DNA of 64,000 nucleotides, from assembly GCF_002943105.1 (NCBI RefSeq), contig NZ_PTPZ01000002.1, forward strand, positions 335,582 through 399,581. Direction: 5' to 3'. The notes below the pieces were generated by a model that was given only the letters and a program-made list of their open reading frames with translations, ran no database searches and was not told the origin of the DNA. The DNA comes from Cloacibacterium normanense. GTDB lineage: Bacteria; Bacteroidota; Bacteroidia; Flavobacteriales; Weeksellaceae. Both the position numbers and the translations under genes were made by a program. Positions 5,822 through 14,286 of the stretch are shown in pieces. Numbering within the stretch: position 1 is the stretch's first letter; each line of letters begins with the position of its first letter.

Positions 5822-8032
5822 CTAATTTCCCAGTTCCAACTGGTTTTTTACAAGATTATAGTAATCTGATTTTCTACTCACCAGACTTTGATGATTACCT
5901 TGCTCTACAATTTCTCCATTTTTCAAAACGATAATTTGGTCAGCATTTTTTACGGTGCTCAATCTGTGAGCTACAATAATTACCGTTTTACCTTTGAAAA
6001 AAGATTGAAGATTATCGTGGATTATTTTTTCGTTTTCGGCATCCAATGCAGAAGTTGCTTCATCAAAGAAAATAAAATGTGGATTTTTATAAACCGCTCT
6101 TGCAATAAGTATTCTCTGTTTTTGTCCGCCAGAAATTCCATTTCCGGATGCTCCTATTTTAGTATTTAATCCTAAAGGTAAATCTTCTACAAAGGATTTG
6201 ATATTGGCAGTTTGTAATGCTTTGTCAAGTTTTTCATAATTTATTTTTTCATCATTTGTGGCTATGTTTCTTTCTATTGTGTCGGAGAAAATAAAACCAT
6301 CCTGCATTACTACGCCACAGTTTTTTCTTAAATCTGATGGCGATATTTCATTAATATTAAGAAGGTTAAAAAATATTTTACCATTCACAGGTTCATAAAA
6401 TTTCAAAAGCATTTTAATAAGAGTAGTTTTTCCGCTTCCGCTGGCTCCGACGATGGAGGTAACCTTTCCATCGGGAATTAAAAGGTTGATATTTTTTAAA
6501 ACATACGGAGATTGTGGACCTTCATACTGAAAAGACACATCTTTAAAATAAATACCTTTCTCAATGCCGTTTTGCTCGGTATACTTTTTACTTAATAGCG
6601 GAACTTGGTCTTTTTGTTCTTCTTCTGGGTGATTTTGAACTTCATTTAATCGGGACAAACTCAATTTTGCATCCTGTAATGAACGGAAAAATGAAATCAG
6701 CTGACTTACCGGTGAATTCATTTGTCCGATGATATAGGAAACGCTTAGCAATGCTCCCAATGTCATATGTCCTTTTACCACAAATGAAGCTGCAAGAAAG
6801 GTGACAACAATATTTTTTAATTGATTAATAAAATCAAACCCGGAAAGTTGAACTTGGTCAAGTTTAAGAATTCGGATATTGATTTTAAACAATTTTTGTT
6901 GAATTTGCTCCCATTCTCTGCGTTTAAAATCTTCAAATTGGTTGAGTTTCATTTCCGAAACTCCGTTGATGATTTCGTAGATTGATTCTTGGTTCTCGCT
7001 TCTTTGTTGGAAGCGGAAGTAATCTAAAAATTTTCTTTTTTTCATCCAATAAAGCGACCATATTACAGAGATTACAGTAAGAGCCATATAAACTGCCAAA
7101 ATCCTAAAATCATAATGCCAAAGCACCGCAAAAAAAGCAGTAAAAGTGATGATGGAAAACAACGTCATAAGACTTTGTGAGGTAAGGAAATTTTCAATCC
7201 TTTCGTGGTCTTGGATACGCTGGTTGAAGTCGCCCATTAATTTGGTGTCAAAGAACTTGATGGGAAGTTTGAGCAATTTCTTTAAAAAATCGGAGATAAT
7301 TTGAATATTAATTTTTGTTCCTACCACGAGCATAATCCAGTTGCGGAAAATATTGATGACGATATTTCCAAAGAAAAATGCTAACTGTGCAAGTAAGATG
7401 TAAGTGATGATTGAAAAATTCTTTTTACTAACGCCGTCATCTATAAGTTTTTGCGTAAGAATAGGAAAAACCAAAGTGGTAAGTGTACCCAAAGTAAGCA
7501 GGAAAAACATCCAGCCCATTTGGCTTTTATAGGGCTTGAGATAGTTCAGCAAATATTTTATGGAGAGTTTTTCTTCCTGTGGCGGTGTTTGTTTGTAAAA
7601 TTCTTCTGTGGGTTCTAAAAACAGAGCCACTCCTTTTTCTCCGTCTGAACACCATGATTTTTTAAATTTTTCTTCATATAATGAGATAAAGCCATGCCCG
7701 GGATCTGCAATTTTGTAAGTAAGTTTTCCAGTAATAATATTTTTTGAAATTTTATATAGAACTACAAAATGGTTTTGGTTCCAATGTAAAATACATGGCA
7801 AAAGCCCATTATCAAAATCGTCAGTATTTAATTTAGCAGAAATAGTTTTAAAACCTATTTTTTTTGATGCTTCAATTATTCCTAATAGCGAAACTCCCTC
7901 TTTTGTTATGAAGCATCTTTCCCGAAGATATCTCAATCCATAACTTTTGCCATAATGAGATGCAACCATAGCAAGACAAGCAGGTCCACAATCCATTAAA
8001 TCATATTGAGAAAAAAACTTAAGCATCAGCAA
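5822..8032 (-). CDS. Peptidase-containing ABC exporter (C39 peptidase-TMD-NBD)
   Basis: 736 residues in the order expected for bacteriocin exporters. The N-terminal C39 peptidase has catalytic C15 in D-C-G-P-A-C, later N-H-F-V-V-L (His) and A-D-P-G-H-G (Asp). A six-helix membrane domain spans about 165-470. The nucleotide-binding domain (about 495-730) shows Walker A GASGSGKTT, signature SGGQKQR, Walker B IFFDEATSALD and the H-loop AHRLST. It should cleave the precursor leader after Gly-Gly and export the core peptide across the inner membrane. It overlaps the upstream radical SAM gene by 14 bp. M3 is an equally good start. Confidence 0.95.
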   Translation of the reverse strand: MLMLKFFSQYDLMDCGPACLAMVASHYGKSYGLRYLRERCFITKEGVSLLGIIEASKKIGFKTISAKLNTDDFDNGLLPCILHWNQNHFVVLYKISKNIITGKLTYKIADPGHGFISLYEEKFKKSWCSDGEKGVALFLEPTEEFYKQTPPQEEKLSIKYLLNYLKPYKSQMGWMFFLLTLGTLTTLVFPILTQKLIDDGVSKKNFSIITYILLAQLAFFFGNIVINIFRNWIMLVVGTKINIQIISDFLKKLLKLPIKFFDTKLMGDFNQRIQDHERIENFLTSQSLMTLFSIITFTAFFAVLWHYDFRILAVYMALTVISVIWSLYWMKKRKFLDYFRFQQRSENQESIYEIINGVSEMKLNQFEDFKRREWEQIQQKLFKINIRILKLDQVQLSGFDFINQLKNIVVTFLAASFVVKGHMTLGALLSVSYIIGQMNSPVSQLISFFRSLQDAKLSLSRLNEVQNHPEEEQKDQVPLLSKKYTEQNGIEKGIYFKDVSFQYEGPQSPYVLKNINLLIPDGKVTSIVGASGSGKTTLIKMLLKFYEPVNGKIFFNLLNINEISPSDLRKNCGVVMQDGFIFSDTIERNIATNDEKINYEKLDKALQTANIKSFVEDLPLGLNTKIGASGNGISGGQKQRILIARAVYKNPHFIFFDEATSALDAENEKIIHDNLQSFFKGKTVIIVAHRLSTVKNADQIIVLKNGEIVEQGNHQSLVSRKSDYYNLVKNQLELGN

Positions 8033-9374
8033 GCATTTCTTTTTCTTTTCTGATATAGTAATCTAAAATTAGTTTTTCTTTATAGTTAAATTTAAATTCG
8101 GGGCAAGCAGGTTTGCCTTCGTACCATGACTTAGGGCAAGAACCAGCACAAACTGGCAAATGTGAACATGTTTTACACCATGTTTTTCCCGCTTTTATTT
8201 CATCCGACCAATTTCTTAAGGTGGCATTTTCATCATATGTTTCGTAGTCATTGTTGAGATTCCCAATCTTATGTTTATCTTGTCCGTATGTATCTGTATA
8301 CGGAAATTCCCAACAGCTATATATATTCCCAAAAGCATCAAATACCTCTGAATCATTTCTTTCCACCATACATGCATAATATTTTCTTGATGGCAGAAGA
8401 TTAGATAATTTTATTTTATTGTCAAAGCAGTATAATAACCACTCTATTTCTTTCTCGGCAAACTGTTTATTAGTTAATGAATCTTTACCTGCATCATTAC
8501 CACCCCAGTCTACAATAGGGGCAAAGCTTACAGCTACATATTGGTTGATTTTCTTTTCTACAAGATATTCTAACAGCGGATTAACAAATTGATGGTTTGT
8601 TTTATCAATATTTATTCTAATTGAAATTCCTCCTTGTTTATTTTGATAAGCTTGAGTTGCAGTGCACTCAATAATATTTTTGAAAATAATGTCAAAGGTT
8701 GACTCCCCACTTTTTGTATATCGCCGTTGGTCATGTGATTCAGCTAAGCCATCTAAAGTTATTTGAAAATCACGAATTTTATAATTTGTTACCAAATCTT
8801 GGAAAATATGCTTTTTTAAACTTAGTCCATTAGTAACCATTGATGCATTATACTGAAGACCTCTCTCATCACATATTTCAAGTAATTTTTTTGTAGTTTT
8901 TTTGATTGAACTTAATCCTGTTAAAGGTTCTCCACCATACCAAATAATATTGAGTCCATGATAAGTTTTACCAGAATTTAAAAAATGTAAAATTCTCTTC
9001 ACATATTTCTCAATAATGTCGTCCGATGCATAATCTTTCGAATGATTTTGTGCACAATAATAGCATCCCAGCTGGCAATTTGCAGAAGGTTGAATAGTGA
9101 ATGACAACACATCTACTTCTTCTCTAGATTTGTCATTTTCTGAGGTAACTATCAAGAACTCATCTTCCTCAGAATCCACAATTATTAAATTCTTTTTAAG
9201 TAAATCAACCATGTCATTTTTGATTGCGCTAAAATTCTTGGTTTTTAAATTTTGATAAATTTCTGATTCAATCATTAATGATGTGCCAGTTCTTGTAGAG
9301 AAAAGAATTTGTTTGTTTGGAAAATCGTAATCATCCAATAGATCTGTTATTACATGGTATTTTGATAATTTCAT
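8019..9374 (-). CDS. Radical SAM/SPASM peptide maturase
   Basis: 451 residues. The radical SAM cluster motif is C100-x3-C104-x2-C107, followed by the G-G-E-P motif at 147-150 that binds SAM. The C-terminal SPASM region holds a set of cysteines (C-W-E-F, W-C-K-T-C, V-C-A-G-S-C-P, A-C-P-E-F) for auxiliary 4Fe-4S clusters. The first 90 residues could be a precursor-recognition domain. The gene lies between a double-glycine precursor gene and a C39 ABC exporter, so it most likely installs a radical-based crosslink (thioether or C-C type) on the precursor. The exact chemistry cannot be read from sequence. Confidence 0.93.
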   Translation of the reverse strand: MKLSKYHVITDLLDDYDFPNKQILFSTRTGTSLMIESEIYQNLKTKNFSAIKNDMVDLLKKNLIIVDSEEDEFLIVTSENDKSREEVDVLSFTIQPSANCQLGCYYCAQNHSKDYASDDIIEKYVKRILHFLNSGKTYHGLNIIWYGGEPLTGLSSIKKTTKKLLEICDERGLQYNASMVTNGLSLKKHIFQDLVTNYKIRDFQITLDGLAESHDQRRYTKSGESTFDIIFKNIIECTATQAYQNKQGGISIRINIDKTNHQFVNPLLEYLVEKKINQYVAVSFAPIVDWGGNDAGKDSLTNKQFAEKEIEWLLYCFDNKIKLSNLLPSRKYYACMVERNDSEVFDAFGNIYSCWEFPYTDTYGQDKHKIGNLNNDYETYDENATLRNWSDEIKAGKTWCKTCSHLPVCAGSCPKSWYEGKPACPEFKFNYKEKLILDYYIRKEKEMLADA

Positions 9375-9425
9375 ATTAATAATTTAAAAAAAACAGGCAA
9401 AATGAAAATTTTGCCTGCAATTGGT

Positions 9426-9623
9426 TTAAGCAAAATTAGCCCCACAACTATGTAAATGAGGACAATCAGAAAAATTGAAACTACAATCATAAAGTGTGTT
9501 ACATACTTGAAGTTCAGCACTAGTACCTCCTTTGATTGACGAGAGATTACCATCCTTAATGATTTCAATCTCTTTTTTGTTATCACATTTCTTAGCGATT
9601 TTCTTTAATCTTTTTTTTAACAT
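9426..9623 (-). CDS. RiPP precursor peptide with double-glycine leader and four-Cys core
   Basis: 65 residues. The N-terminal leader (1-33) is basic (MLKKRLKKIAKKCDNKKE) and ends with L-S-S-I-K-G-G (GG at 32-33), the cleavage signal used by C39 peptidases. The 32-residue core has cysteines at 41, 47, 54 and 60, a C-x5-C-x6-C-x5-C pattern, plus several aromatic and acidic residues. It is encoded 51 bp upstream of the radical SAM maturase. An overlapping frame (9371-9586) is judged a shadow because it lacks leader features. I recognise the type (GG-leader, radical-SAM-modified peptide) but not the individual peptide. Confidence 0.85.
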   Translation of the reverse strand: MLKKRLKKIAKKCDNKKEIEIIKDGNLSSIKGGTSAELQVCNTLYDCSFNFSDCPHLHSCGANFA

Positions 9624-9738
9624 TGTAAATGATTTTGATTAATTAAAAAATTGGGAATTACACTTAAAAATAAATTAAACGTGGCCTTAGTAAAACTTAC
9701 TTTTTTCTTTTCGGATATACTAGAAAATATTTAGGATT

Positions 9739-10566
9739 TTATTTTCCAAATATTGGCTCTTTATCCTTTTCAATAAAAATATATCTATTTTTAACTATAT
9801 TTTGAAGTGATTTTTTCATCATATTTAGATCCTCAATAGATTTTATAGCCTTTCCATTAATTGAAGCATTACCCCCATTTTTTATATTTTCCCCCATTAA
9901 TCTTGTCGGATTTTCATAAAAATCAATTAAGTATTTGTTAAAAACTTCATTGCTTACAACCAACGGTTTTTGGTCATAGTGATTTTCCAAAAATTGTTTC
10001 GTTTCATAAGTATCTTTTAACTTTGTGTTTTTAACTAATTTATAAATGAAATTATTTTCTGAATCATTTAGGAGAAAAATTAATCCTGGCAATCCCCTAA
10101 ATTTATATGGACCTTCGGACACTTCTATTTCCTCTGAAAACCAAGCTGTCCATTTTCTTCCACCAAAATTTGTAGTCGCTTTTTGGAGTTTATAGCCATT
10201 ATAATTCTTAAAATCAGTATACAATTTCCATTTCATTTCATCATTTGTATGAATAACAAAATACTCTTTAAAATCTCTATACCAGTCATTTTTAAAACTG
10301 TTTGGTTTTCTAATTACTAGCTGATCCGTTTTGGTATTTGTTCTATATTCAGCAACCCCCTCTTTACTTTTGTTAATGGAGTCATAATCCAAAAGATCTT
10401 TATCGTAAAACTTTATTGATTTTGGATTTATATCTAATACCATATAGTTTTTTTTGTACTCTTGTGTTGAGTCTTTTCTTGACTGCAGTTCATAGAAAAA
10501 TCGGTTCGTTTGTGCGTTTATACACAAACCAAAAAATGTAAGTATTACTAATAAGTTTATTTTCAT
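9739..10566 (-). CDS. GLPGLI family protein of the RiPP cluster
   Basis: 275 residues with an N-terminal signal peptide (MKINLLVILTFFGLCINAQ). The family signature F-R-G-L-P-G-L-I lies mid-protein, after a W-T-A-W-F-S-E-E-I segment that is typical of GLPGLI proteins. The family is secreted and of unknown function, widespread in Bacteroidota. It is on the same strand and 115 bp upstream of the precursor gene, which suggests but does not prove that it belongs to the peptide system, for example in periplasmic handling or immunity. A paralogue is encoded at 56023-56844. Confidence 0.88.
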   Translation of the reverse strand: MKINLLVILTFFGLCINAQTNRFFYELQSRKDSTQEYKKNYMVLDINPKSIKFYDKDLLDYDSINKSKEGVAEYRTNTKTDQLVIRKPNSFKNDWYRDFKEYFVIHTNDEMKWKLYTDFKNYNGYKLQKATTNFGGRKWTAWFSEEIEVSEGPYKFRGLPGLIFLLNDSENNFIYKLVKNTKLKDTYETKQFLENHYDQKPLVVSNEVFNKYLIDFYENPTRLMGENIKNGGNASINGKAIKSIEDLNMMKKSLQNIVKNRYIFIEKDKEPIFGK

Positions 10567-10727
10567 ATTGATTTTATTTTGATTAAATAATTGGTGCTCT
10601 TTATTTGTATTTAGATTAATATTGATGGAAAATTATTAAACAAATGATTCATTAATTCTAATAAAAATTTCAGAATAGTATTTAACATAATTAAATTTTT
10701 TAAGTTACTTTATTTTTTATCTTTATT

Positions 10728-10952
10728 TCACCATTTTATAGGTGTCTTTACAGGATCATTTTCCTCTGTAGCTTGGCTATTAGCAATACTATCATTTACT
10801 TTTGAAGTACTAGGATTTAATTCTATATTTTTCATTACTTTTGCGCTCACATTTTCAGTTATTGGACTGTCATTTACTTCATCTGCCTCTCTACAACTTA
10901 CTGCCGATAAAATGCCAGCAAATAAAATTATTAATGGGATAAACTTTTTCAT
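10728..10952 (-). CDS. Small predicted lipoprotein
   Basis: 74 residues. A signal peptide ends in a lipobox L-S-A-V-S-C at about 16-21, followed by a low-complexity, Ser/Asn/Glu-rich tail ending in K-T-P-I-K-W. No domain is recognised. It is on the same strand as the GLPGLI gene, 161 bp upstream of it. Its position at the head of the RiPP gene series and its membrane anchoring would fit an accessory or immunity role, but this is only a guess from context. Confidence 0.65.
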   Translation of the reverse strand: MKKFIPLIILFAGILSAVSCREADEVNDSPITENVSAKVMKNIELNPSTSKVNDSIANSQATEENDPVKTPIKW

Positions 10953-11239
10953 TCTTTAAATTTTTTAAGTTAATTTTCGTTTATCCCGGTACCGGGTTTT
11001 CTTAGAATTCTGTTCCGAATTTAGAGCGTAATTTCATGCTCTGCAACACTTTGTGGTCGCGATTCGCAAATTAAGACGTCCTAATTCGCGAATTAGGACG
11101 AGATTTTTACCTTTCTAAATATCTGATTTGTATAAACTTGTATTATTTTTTTCATTTTATTTTTAGCATTACGGTTTTCAGTAATAAAATTTGTTGCTTT
11201 TTATGTATTTTTGAAACATTCGCAAATAAAATTCTTATT
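10953..11239. other. Regulatory region between the RiPP genes and the TPR/AraC gene
   Basis: This region separates divergent genes. It holds CCCGGTACCGGG (10985-10996, a 12-bp palindrome), a hairpin AGAGC/GCTCT around 11022-11042, a degenerate repeat CGCAAATTAAGACG (11065-11078) and the 24-bp palindrome at 11077-11100. It is richer in GC than its surroundings, with no convincing promoter boxes. Confidence 0.5.
11077..11100. repeat. 24-bp perfect palindrome, right border of the RiPP module
   Basis: Each half is CGAATTAGGACG or its complement. The right half (11089-11100) is identical to 5809-5820. A related degenerate copy overlaps the left side (11065-11078). It could be a recombination scar, an operator or a duplication from insertion of the module. 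Confidence 0.6.
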
Positions 11240-12934
11240 TTGATTCTTAAAAAAAATATACTTTCAATAGTCTTATTGGTTTTTATAGCCAATACTTCTA
11301 TTTTATTTGCTCAAAGTTTTGAAGAGATTCGTAGTAAATATGAAAGTTTTGAAGAAAATAATCCGAGGGCACTACCTTACATAAAACAATATATTAGTAA
11401 GGCAAAAAAAGAAAAGGATTATTCTTATCTATCCCAAGGTTATTTAGATGAGAGTTATTATAATTCTAATATAGATGTAAAACTTAAGTATGCGGACAGT
11501 GCTATTGCATCTGCAAATAATTCAAGCAATAATGAATTAATTGTTACTGCCCATATGACGAAGGGCACTTTATATTATTTTTATTTTAAAAAATATAAAA
11601 CGGCTTTGGACGAATATGTAAAGGCTTTTAGTTATGCAAAGAAAACCAATGATGAATTTCAACAGCATACAATATTATATCACATTGGCGTTGTTAAAAG
11701 TTATCTCGGATATTATCAGGAAGCATTAGAGAATTTCAAAAATTGTATTTCTTATTTTGAACCACTTTCCAATGATAAAACGCTTCACCCTAATTTAATT
11801 TTTAATAATAAAAAAGGATATTATAATAGCCTGCATCAGGCAATTATATGTTACAGAAATTTAGGGAATTTCAAAGTTGCAGATTCACTTATTGATGTGG
11901 GATTTTCTAAAACATACGGCTCAAAAGAATTTTCTTTGGAACACGCATATTTCCAAAAGTGTAAAGGTATTGTAGATTATTATAACAAATCGTATCAGGA
12001 ATCAATCAACCTATTAAATAAAGCGCTTCCTGAAATAAAAAAAAATAAAGATTTTGCTTGGGAATCGGTAAGTTATTTTTATTTGGGCAAATCTTATTCG
12101 GCACTAAACCAGCAAAAAGAAGCAAACAATTATTTTACAAAAGTTGATTCCATTTTCCAAAAAAATAATTTTATACTTCCGGAGTTAAGAGAAAACTATG
12201 AAATTTTGATTAAAGATTCAAAATTAACTAATGACACCAAAAAAGAACTCTACTACACCAACAGTCTTTTGAAGGCAGACAGCATTATTACAAAAGATTT
12301 TAATGAACTTTCTTCTAAAATTCATAAAGAATATGATACCCAACAATTATTAGATGCTAAAAACAGGTTGGAAAGCAATAGTACCTTATGGATAATTGTA
12401 AGTTCAATAATCATTTTATTACTCCTTGCTACACTATATTATCGTTATGAAAAAGAAAAAAAAATTCAAAAAAAATATGTGGAATTAGAGCAAAGGTTGA
12501 TGCAAAATGTTTCCATTGTACCTGTTCAGAATATGGAAATTATACCATCAGCAAAATCCAGCCTTAATGAAAAGACTTTTAATGATGTTTTAAAGAAATT
12601 AGAAAGATTTGAGAAGAAATTAGAGTTTACCGAAAAAGGATTGACTTTAAACAAATTGGCAAAAAAGTTTGATACCAATTCCAATTATCTGTCACAAGTA
12701 ATTAGTGAGAAAAGAAATATTAATTACAATAAATACTTATCCGAACTCAGAATTAATTACATCACCCAAAAACTTTATAGCGATAAAGAGTACTTAAAAC
12801 TTACAGTAGAAGCTTTGGCTGAAAAATCAGGAATTGCTTCACGACAAAACTTTTCAGACCTTTTTTATGAGATTAATGGTCTCCGCCCAATAGATTTTAT
12901 CAAACTGAGAAAAAAAGAGTTGGAAGAACAATGA
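11240..12934 (+). CDS. TPR-transmembrane-AraC-type HTH regulator
   Basis: The TTG start at 11240 gives 564 residues and places a signal-like hydrophobic segment (ILKKNILSIVLLVFIANTSILFAQS) at the N-terminus; the frame itself opens at another TTG at 11138. About 350 residues of tetratricopeptide-like helices follow, then a transmembrane helix (SSTLWIIVSSIIILLLLATLYY), a short coil and a C-terminal AraC/HTH_18 domain (LAKKFDTNSNYLSQVIS, VEALAEKSGIASRQNFSDLFYE, PIDFI). This fits membrane-anchored one-component regulators of Bacteroidota, with a periplasmic sensor and a cytoplasmic DNA-binding domain. It is divergent from the RiPP genes and may regulate them. Confidence 0.85.
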   Translation: MILKKNILSIVLLVFIANTSILFAQSFEEIRSKYESFEENNPRALPYIKQYISKAKKEKDYSYLSQGYLDESYYNSNIDVKLKYADSAIASANNSSNNELIVTAHMTKGTLYYFYFKKYKTALDEYVKAFSYAKKTNDEFQQHTILYHIGVVKSYLGYYQEALENFKNCISYFEPLSNDKTLHPNLIFNNKKGYYNSLHQAIICYRNLGNFKVADSLIDVGFSKTYGSKEFSLEHAYFQKCKGIVDYYNKSYQESINLLNKALPEIKKNKDFAWESVSYFYLGKSYSALNQQKEANNYFTKVDSIFQKNNFILPELRENYEILIKDSKLTNDTKKELYYTNSLLKADSIITKDFNELSSKIHKEYDTQQLLDAKNRLESNSTLWIIVSSIIILLLLATLYYRYEKEKKIQKKYVELEQRLMQNVSIVPVQNMEIIPSAKSSLNEKTFNDVLKKLERFEKKLEFTEKGLTLNKLAKKFDTNSNYLSQVISEKRNINYNKYLSELRINYITQKLYSDKEYLKLTVEALAEKSGIASRQNFSDLFYEINGLRPIDFIKLRKKELEEQ

Positions 12935-12971
12935 GGCATTTCAGGTGTTTTATCTGAATCTTAAATCACTT

Positions 12972-14126
12972 TTAACGCCCTAACTTACTCTTTCTTTCTG
13001 TTTTGGCTTCCTCAAACTGATTATTTCTGCTTTCTCCGAACCGAAGTAATGAAAAAATATTTGCCATTTTCACAGAATCCTTAAAAACCTCCTCAAAAGC
13101 AGAAAAAGGAATGTTATTTTCTTTTGATGTTTTTTTCAATATCTCAATCATTTTATCTTTTCGTTCAGCGTCATTTAGATTTTGCAGATTCGGGATTTTT
13201 ATACTTTCTTGTAGAATTGCTTTTTTAAGTGTGTTTTCTACCGATTCCAGATATTTTTTCTTTTCAACAGCAAAAGCGGTTTCATTGGTTAAGAGCGTGG
13301 AGTTTTTGCTTTTGAAATGAAAAACTTCTTTTTTCAAATTTTCAATGTTGGTTTTCAGTTCTGAAATTAGTTTCTCTTTGGATTCTAATTCTGTTTTATT
13401 TTTGAGAAGTTGAATGTTATTCGTTTTAATTACCTTTTTATAGTTTTCAATGGTTTTGTCCGTTTTTATTTTCTGAAAACCTAAAAAGTCAGATTCTTTA
13501 ACGATAAACTCCTCGGATTTTTTAGATTCCATCTCTTTTAGCATTTGGCTGTATCGTTCTTCCAAAATTTTCAAATCTTCTTCCTTTTTCTTGATTTTAA
13601 ATTCTACCGCTTCCAATCTTGTCAACGAACCTGAAACGCCTCTTTCCATTTCTAAACATTCCGCTGCCAAATCTTGCATTTTGGAATAATGAAAAGATTG
13701 ATGCTTTAAGGTTTTTCCAGTTTGTAAATCCTGCCAATCTGCTACTAAATGGGCGTGATAATTCGGTTTCCATTCTTTGGTGTCTTTATCATAATGTCCT
13801 TCATCTTTGTGTATGGTAATTTGAAAAATTCGGATTTTTAATTCTTCCTCCAGTCTTTTTGATAGGTTGTGTAAATCCTGCATTGTGGTATTTTCTTTAA
13901 TCACAACCACAGCTTCTCTTATTGGCATTGCATTTTTCTGTAATTTTCTACCTGATTTTTCTTTACAATAGGATTCTATTTTTAACAGTCGATCTGCAAT
14001 CTTTTGTTCCATCCAATATTCGTTTTTAGGAGTTAAATCTTTGCGGATATAGTCAAATGATTTCTTTCTGAAATTATGAATTTCGGAATCAGATTTTGAC
14101 GCTTTGAAATTGATTGATGTCTTCAT
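12972..14126 (-). CDS. MobV/Pre-type mobilization protein (relaxase)
   Basis: 384 residues. The HUH motif is visible as H124-A-H126 in PNYHAHLVADW, with H106 and H111 just before it, followed by a conserved-type segment with G-K-T-L-K-H-Q-S-F and E-R-G-V-S-G-S. Residues about 170-310 form a long coiled coil rich in Lys and Glu, as in Pre/MobV proteins. It should nick oriT and pilot the strand during mobilization. The gene is the last of the minus-strand mobility series. The N-terminal tyrosine is probably one of Y26, Y37 or Y53. Confidence 0.82.
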   Translation of the reverse strand: MKTSINFKASKSDSEIHNFRKKSFDYIRKDLTPKNEYWMEQKIADRLLKIESYCKEKSGRKLQKNAMPIREAVVVIKENTTMQDLHNLSKRLEEELKIRIFQITIHKDEGHYDKDTKEWKPNYHAHLVADWQDLQTGKTLKHQSFHYSKMQDLAAECLEMERGVSGSLTRLEAVEFKIKKKEEDLKILEERYSQMLKEMESKKSEEFIVKESDFLGFQKIKTDKTIENYKKVIKTNNIQLLKNKTELESKEKLISELKTNIENLKKEVFHFKSKNSTLLTNETAFAVEKKKYLESVENTLKKAILQESIKIPNLQNLNDAERKDKMIEILKKTSKENNIPFSAFEEVFKDSVKMANIFSLLRFGESRNNQFEEAKTERKSKLGR

Positions 14127-14286
14127 TTTTGTTAAATTTGATAATTATTTAACCTGTATCTATTTTACGCAGGTTAAAGCCTCGCAGAGCGAAGAAGAAA
14201 CTTTGTTGGGAGAGGAACGACCTTCAAAGTTGCGAATGAGCTCCTAACTTCTGCGTGTAGTTGGTAAAAAATATGCGCTCGCATTT
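14127..14286. other. Candidate oriT region upstream of the relaxase gene
   Basis: This 160-bp gap has inverted repeats (AACCTG at 14151-14156 with CAGGTT at 14170-14175) and a GC-richer stretch than its surroundings. MobV-type relaxases usually act at a hairpin just upstream of their own gene. The nick site is not identifiable. Confidence 0.35.

Noticed and set aside
9371-9586. A 71-residue hydrophobic frame overlapping the RiPP precursor gene
   Set aside because: It lies in another frame over the precursor; the precursor frame has the leader and Gly-Gly motif, and this one has no context of its own.
10985-10996. CCCGGTACCGGG palindrome as a specific operator or terminator
   Set aside because: It is striking, but there is no second copy, no T run of note and no proven promoter next to it, so only its presence is recorded.
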